Assembly (NCBI RefSeq): GCF_000237995.1
Contig: NC_016605.1
Coordinates: 496,001-560,000 of the forward strand
DNA length: 64,000 nt
DNA from: Pediococcus claussenii ATCC BAA-344
GTDB lineage: Bacteria > Bacillota > Bacilli > Lactobacillales > Lactobacillaceae
Reading direction: 5' to 3'
In this document: in pieces, positions 59,551 through 64,000 of the stretch
Layout of the letters: each line of letters begins with the position of its first letter
Numbering within the stretch: position 1 is the first letter of the stretch
Notes under the pieces: model-generated
The model's input: the letters and a program-made list of their open reading frames with translations, nothing else
Databases searched by the model: none
What the model was told of the DNA's origin: nothing
Made by a program: the position numbers and the translations under genes

Positions 59551-60753
59551 GTGGCTAAGTTAACTGTTTCTGATTTAGATGTTAATGATAAAAAAGTTCT
59601 TATGCGTGTGGACTTTAATGTCCCTGTAAAAGATGGTGTAATTGGCGATGACAACCGTATTGTGGCTGCTCTTCCAACTATCAAATACATCATTGAAAAT
59701 AATGGAAAGGCAATCTTGTTCTCTCATCTTGGTCGTATCAAGACTGAAGAAGACAAAAAAGCTTTGACACTTCGTCCTGTTGCACAACGTCTTTCTGACT
59801 TACTTGACAAGCCAGTTACGTTTGTACCAGTAACTCGTGGACAACAACTTGAAGATGCAGTTTCAAAAATGAAAGACGGCGACGTACTTTTATTTGAAAA
59901 CACTCGTTTTGAAGATCTTGATGGTAAGAAGGAAAGTGGAAACGATCCTGAATTAGGTCAATATTGGGCATCTCTTGGCGATATGTTCGTTAATGATGCA
60001 TTTGGTACTGCTCACCGTGCTCATGCTTCAAATGTCGGCGTTGCTGAAGCAATGAAGGCTGCTGGCAAACCAGTTGCTGCTGGTTACTTGATGGAAAAAG
60101 AAATCAAGTTTTTGGGTGAAGCTGTTGATGATCCAAAGCATCCATTTGTTGCAATTCTTGGTGGAGCAAAAGTTTCTGACAAGATTGGTGTAATCGATCA
60201 CTTACTTGATAAAGCTGATAAAGTTATTATTGGTGGTGGTATGACATATACTTTCTACGCTGCTAAGGGAATGACAATCGGTAACTCACTTGTTGAAAAA
60301 GATAAGATCGACGTTGCTAAAGAAATCCTTGCAAAGGGTGGCGATAAAATCGTTCTCCCTGTTGACAGTGTAATTGCTGAAAAATTTGATAACGATGTTC
60401 CTAACAAAGTTGTTGAAGGCGATATTCCTGATGGTTACATGGCTCTTGACATTGGACCTAAATCAATTGCTGAATTCGAAGATGTTTTGAAGGATGCTAA
60501 GACTGTTGTATGGAATGGACCAATGGGTGTATTTGAAATGAGTAACTATGCTAAGGGAACTCTTGAAATTGGTAAGTTCCTTGGTACATTATCAGATGCT
60601 ACAACAATTGTTGGTGGTGGTGATTCAACTGCTGCTGTTAAGCAATTGGGCGTTGGCGATCAGTTGACACATATTTCAACTGGTGGTGGTGCATCACTTG
60701 AATACCTTGAAGGTAAAGAATTACCTGGTATTGCTGCTATTTCAAACAAATAA
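59551..60753 (+). CDS. pgk: Phosphoglycerate kinase
   Basis: Makes ATP from 1,3-bisphosphoglycerate. The 400-residue protein has [16 protein letters not shown] near 14-29, FSHLGR near 58, ENTRFED, the hinge region and the C-terminal nucleotide loop [18 protein letters not shown] start with AGGAGG upstream. TATAAT-like bases at 59528-59535 may give it its own promoter after the terminator. Confidence 0.97.
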   Translation: MAKLTVSDLDVNDKKVLMRVDFNVPVKDGVIGDDNRIVAALPTIKYIIENNGKAILFSHLGRIKTEEDKKALTLRPVAQRLSDLLDKPVTFVPVTRGQQLEDAVSKMKDGDVLLFENTRFEDLDGKKESGNDPELGQYWASLGDMFVNDAFGTAHRAHASNVGVAEAMKAAGKPVAAGYLMEKEIKFLGEAVDDPKHPFVAILGGAKVSDKIGVIDHLLDKADKVIIGGGMTYTFYAAKGMTIGNSLVEKDKIDVAKEILAKGGDKIVLPVDSVIAEKFDNDVPNKVVEGDIPDGYMALDIGPKSIAEFEDVLKDAKTVVWNGPMGVFEMSNYAKGTLEIGKFLGTLSDATTIVGGGDSTAAVKQLGVGDQLTHISTGGGASLEYLEGKELPGIAAISNK

Positions 60754-60766
60754 TTAAACCAATACC

Positions 60767-60791
60767 CAAGGCTGGCTTTTAGTCAGCCTTG
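60767..60791 (+). other. Hairpin between pgk and tpiA
   Basis: CAAGGCTG (60767-60774) pairs perfectly with CAGCCTTG (60784-60791), 9-nt loop. No T run follows, so it more likely affects mRNA processing or stability than termination. Confidence 0.6.
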
Positions 60792-60816
60792 TCGTATTAC
60801 ATAAGCATTTTATTAA

Positions 60817-61590
<774 letters not shown>

Positions 61591-61643
61591 TTTAATAGCT
61601 CGTTTGTAATATAATATAACTGCGTAAGCAGATTAATAGTTAA

Positions 61644-62978
<1,335 letters not shown>

Positions 62979-62995
62979 TTATTATTTGTAATTTG

Positions 62996-63028
62996 AAAGT
63001 CGAATCTTATTGATTCGACTTTTTTTGT
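62996..63028 (+). terminator. Intrinsic terminator of eno
   Basis: AAAGTCGAATC (62996-63006) pairs perfectly with GATTCGACTTT (63012-63022), 5-nt loop, T run. Confidence 0.9.
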
Positions 63029-63037
63029 TGATTTAAA

Positions 63038-63085
63038 TTGACACAAACTATTTAACGTATTAATATATATTTGTAAACGAAAGCG
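63038..63085 (+). promoter_or_regulatory. Promoter with cre-like site upstream of the unknown gene
   Basis: TTGACA (63038-63043), 17-nt spacer, TAATAT (63061-63066): nearly consensus. TGTAAACGAAAGCG at 63072-63085 matches the CcpA cre pattern TGWNANCGNWNNCA at every fixed position but the last, and sits over or just after the start site. TTTAACG (63051-63057) and CGTTAAA (63084-63090) form an inverted repeat around the -10. Confidence 0.65.
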
Positions 63086-63104
63086 TTAAATAGAGGGTGA
63101 TATA

Positions 63105-63722
63105 ATGCATGATGTTGATACAGGAATTTTTAATACACAAAATCCAGTTATTTTTTCAATTACAAAAGTTAATTATCAAAGATATATGACACGCGCTCAG
63201 ATTAAGGTTAACGATATGTCATTTCCTGAAAATGATGTTCGTCCTAAGTTGCTTATTGAAGGAGCAATAAAATTGGGAAGAATGGTTCAACGTGGTGGAA
63301 TGAATAACGGACAAGTTAACTTTAATGCAGATAATTTTACATTAGCAGATGATGCGGGTGAAGGATTAGCCGAGTATAAATATACTGATGTTGATTGGAT
63401 TCAAGTTGGAGCTGTAATTTCAGAGGAGTTGAGTGGTTATCCTTTTGGATATTTATGGATGTTAATTACAGTTAAAGCAGGTGACGGGGAATTTCACATA
63501 TTGAATTCTGATTTTAAAGTGTTGGATCAGTTGTTGCCACTTTGGAAAGATAAGCAAATAGTAGTTGAAGATCCACTAAGTGTAGTTCAAGAATGGCAGA
63601 ATTATAACGAAAACGTTGATACTTTTAAAAAGTATTTTACAAATAAATATGAAAATCTACGTAAAAATACAAATTATCCAGTTGTAATTAAAGGAGAAAA
63701 CCCAGTTTGGGGAGAAGACTAA
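63105..63722 (+). CDS. Protein of unknown function
   Basis: I do not recognise this 205-residue protein. It has no signal peptide, membrane helix or cysteine. The middle is rich in beta-type sequence (GEGLAEYKYTDVDWIQVGAVI; FGYLWMLITVKAGDGEFHILN) and the C-terminus is helical and charged. An N-terminal stretch has QNPVIFSITKVNYQRYMT. GAGGGTGAT precedes the ATG. It has its own near-consensus promoter and a terminator before it, so it is a separate unit between eno and secG. Codon use is ordinary. Confidence 0.8.
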   Translation: MHDVDTGIFNTQNPVIFSITKVNYQRYMTRAQIKVNDMSFPENDVRPKLLIEGAIKLGRMVQRGGMNNGQVNFNADNFTLADDAGEGLAEYKYTDVDWIQVGAVISEELSGYPFGYLWMLITVKAGDGEFHILNSDFKVLDQLLPLWKDKQIVVEDPLSVVQEWQNYNENVDTFKKYFTNKYENLRKNTNYPVVIKGENPVWGED

Positions 63723-63807
63723 TCTTTACTGAATCATAGTGGCATTTATAGCCAAAATATGGTAAATTATAAAGTATGTAATACTACCGCACGAAGGAGA
63801 TTATCCT

Positions 63808-64000
63808 ATGTATTCAACGTTGATGACAGCTTTATTAATTCTTTCAGTAATTATTATCATTGCTGTTTTGATGCAACCTTCAAAGAATGAGAGTTCTCTA
63901 GCTTCACTTTCAGGTGGTGCTAGCGAATTGTTTAGTCAACAAAAAGCCCGTGGCTTTGAGGCTTTTATGCAAAAAGTTACAGCTATTTTGCTTGTGTTGT
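63808..64000 (+). CDS. secG: Preprotein translocase subunit SecG (partial)
   Basis: Small membrane subunit of SecYEG. About 64 codons are visible before the right edge: a first membrane helix (TALLILSVIIIIAVLMQPSK), the conserved cytoplasmic loop SSLASLSGGASELFSQQKARGFEAFMQKVT, and the start of the second helix. GAAGGAGA precedes the ATG. The order eno - secG is common in lactobacilli. Confidence 0.95.
   Translation, partial: MYSTLMTALLILSVIIIIAVLMQPSKNESSLASLSGGASELFSQQKARGFEAFMQKVTAILLVL

Noticed and set aside
60767-60791. Terminator between pgk and tpiA
   Set aside because: The stem is perfect but short and no T run follows, so termination is not supported.

Overview
The window is an AT-rich chromosomal stretch from a low-GC Gram-positive bacterium, most likely a member of the Lactobacillaceae. 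Pointers to this are the class Ib ribonucleotide reductase genes (nrdH, nrdE), the cggR-gap-pgk-tpiA-eno cluster, hprK-lgt-gpsA-galU-trxB, a pst operon with two pstB genes next to phoPR, many TTG starts, CIRCE and CtsR heat-shock control, and no sporulation genes. The species cannot be fixed from the sequence alone. Nearly everything is core housekeeping; the one clearly mobile item is an IS3-family element.

Layout. 1-1200: nrdE (cut by the left edge) and nrdH on the minus strand, with two NrdR boxes. 1288-3418: an RsmC-like methyltransferase gene split by a complete IS3-family (IS150-group) element with a 6-bp target duplication. 3415-10355: tadA, the small SRP RNA, then a replication and repair run (dnaX, ybaB, recR, tmk, darA, holB, yabA, rsmI). 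10374-16553: an acyl-ACP thioesterase, galE, tsaB-rimI-tsaD plus a beta-lactamase-fold protein that lacks its catalytic residues, and a CPBP membrane protease on the minus strand. 16640-18729: groES-groEL under CIRCE. 18945-25428: an amino-acid permease, tagO, a three-copy tandem repeat, a yigZ-family gene, comFA-comFC. 25579-29923: hpf, secA and prfB with its programmed frameshift.

29935-37229: phoP-phoR and pstS-pstC-pstA-pstB-pstB-phoU with a visible PHO-box array. 37630-42105: a PspC-domain protein, a YvlD-like protein, hprK, lgt, gpsA, galU. 42310-54657: trxB, a second permease, pgcA, uvrB-uvrA, rapZ-yvcK-whiA. 54819-57152: clpP (minus) under CtsR, tRNA-Arg(CCG), rpoN. 57316-62978: cggR and the lower-glycolysis genes. 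The window ends with an unrecognised gene that has a near-consensus promoter, and the start of secG.

No large undescribed system (defence island, biosynthetic cluster, prophage, CRISPR) is present. The most interesting signals are small: the IS, whose left end seems to hide its own ribosome binding site while its joined ends could make a promoter; two families of structured intergenic repeats; the pseudoenzyme in the tsaBD cluster; a perfect palindrome at the rapZ promoter; and the unknown gene next to eno.
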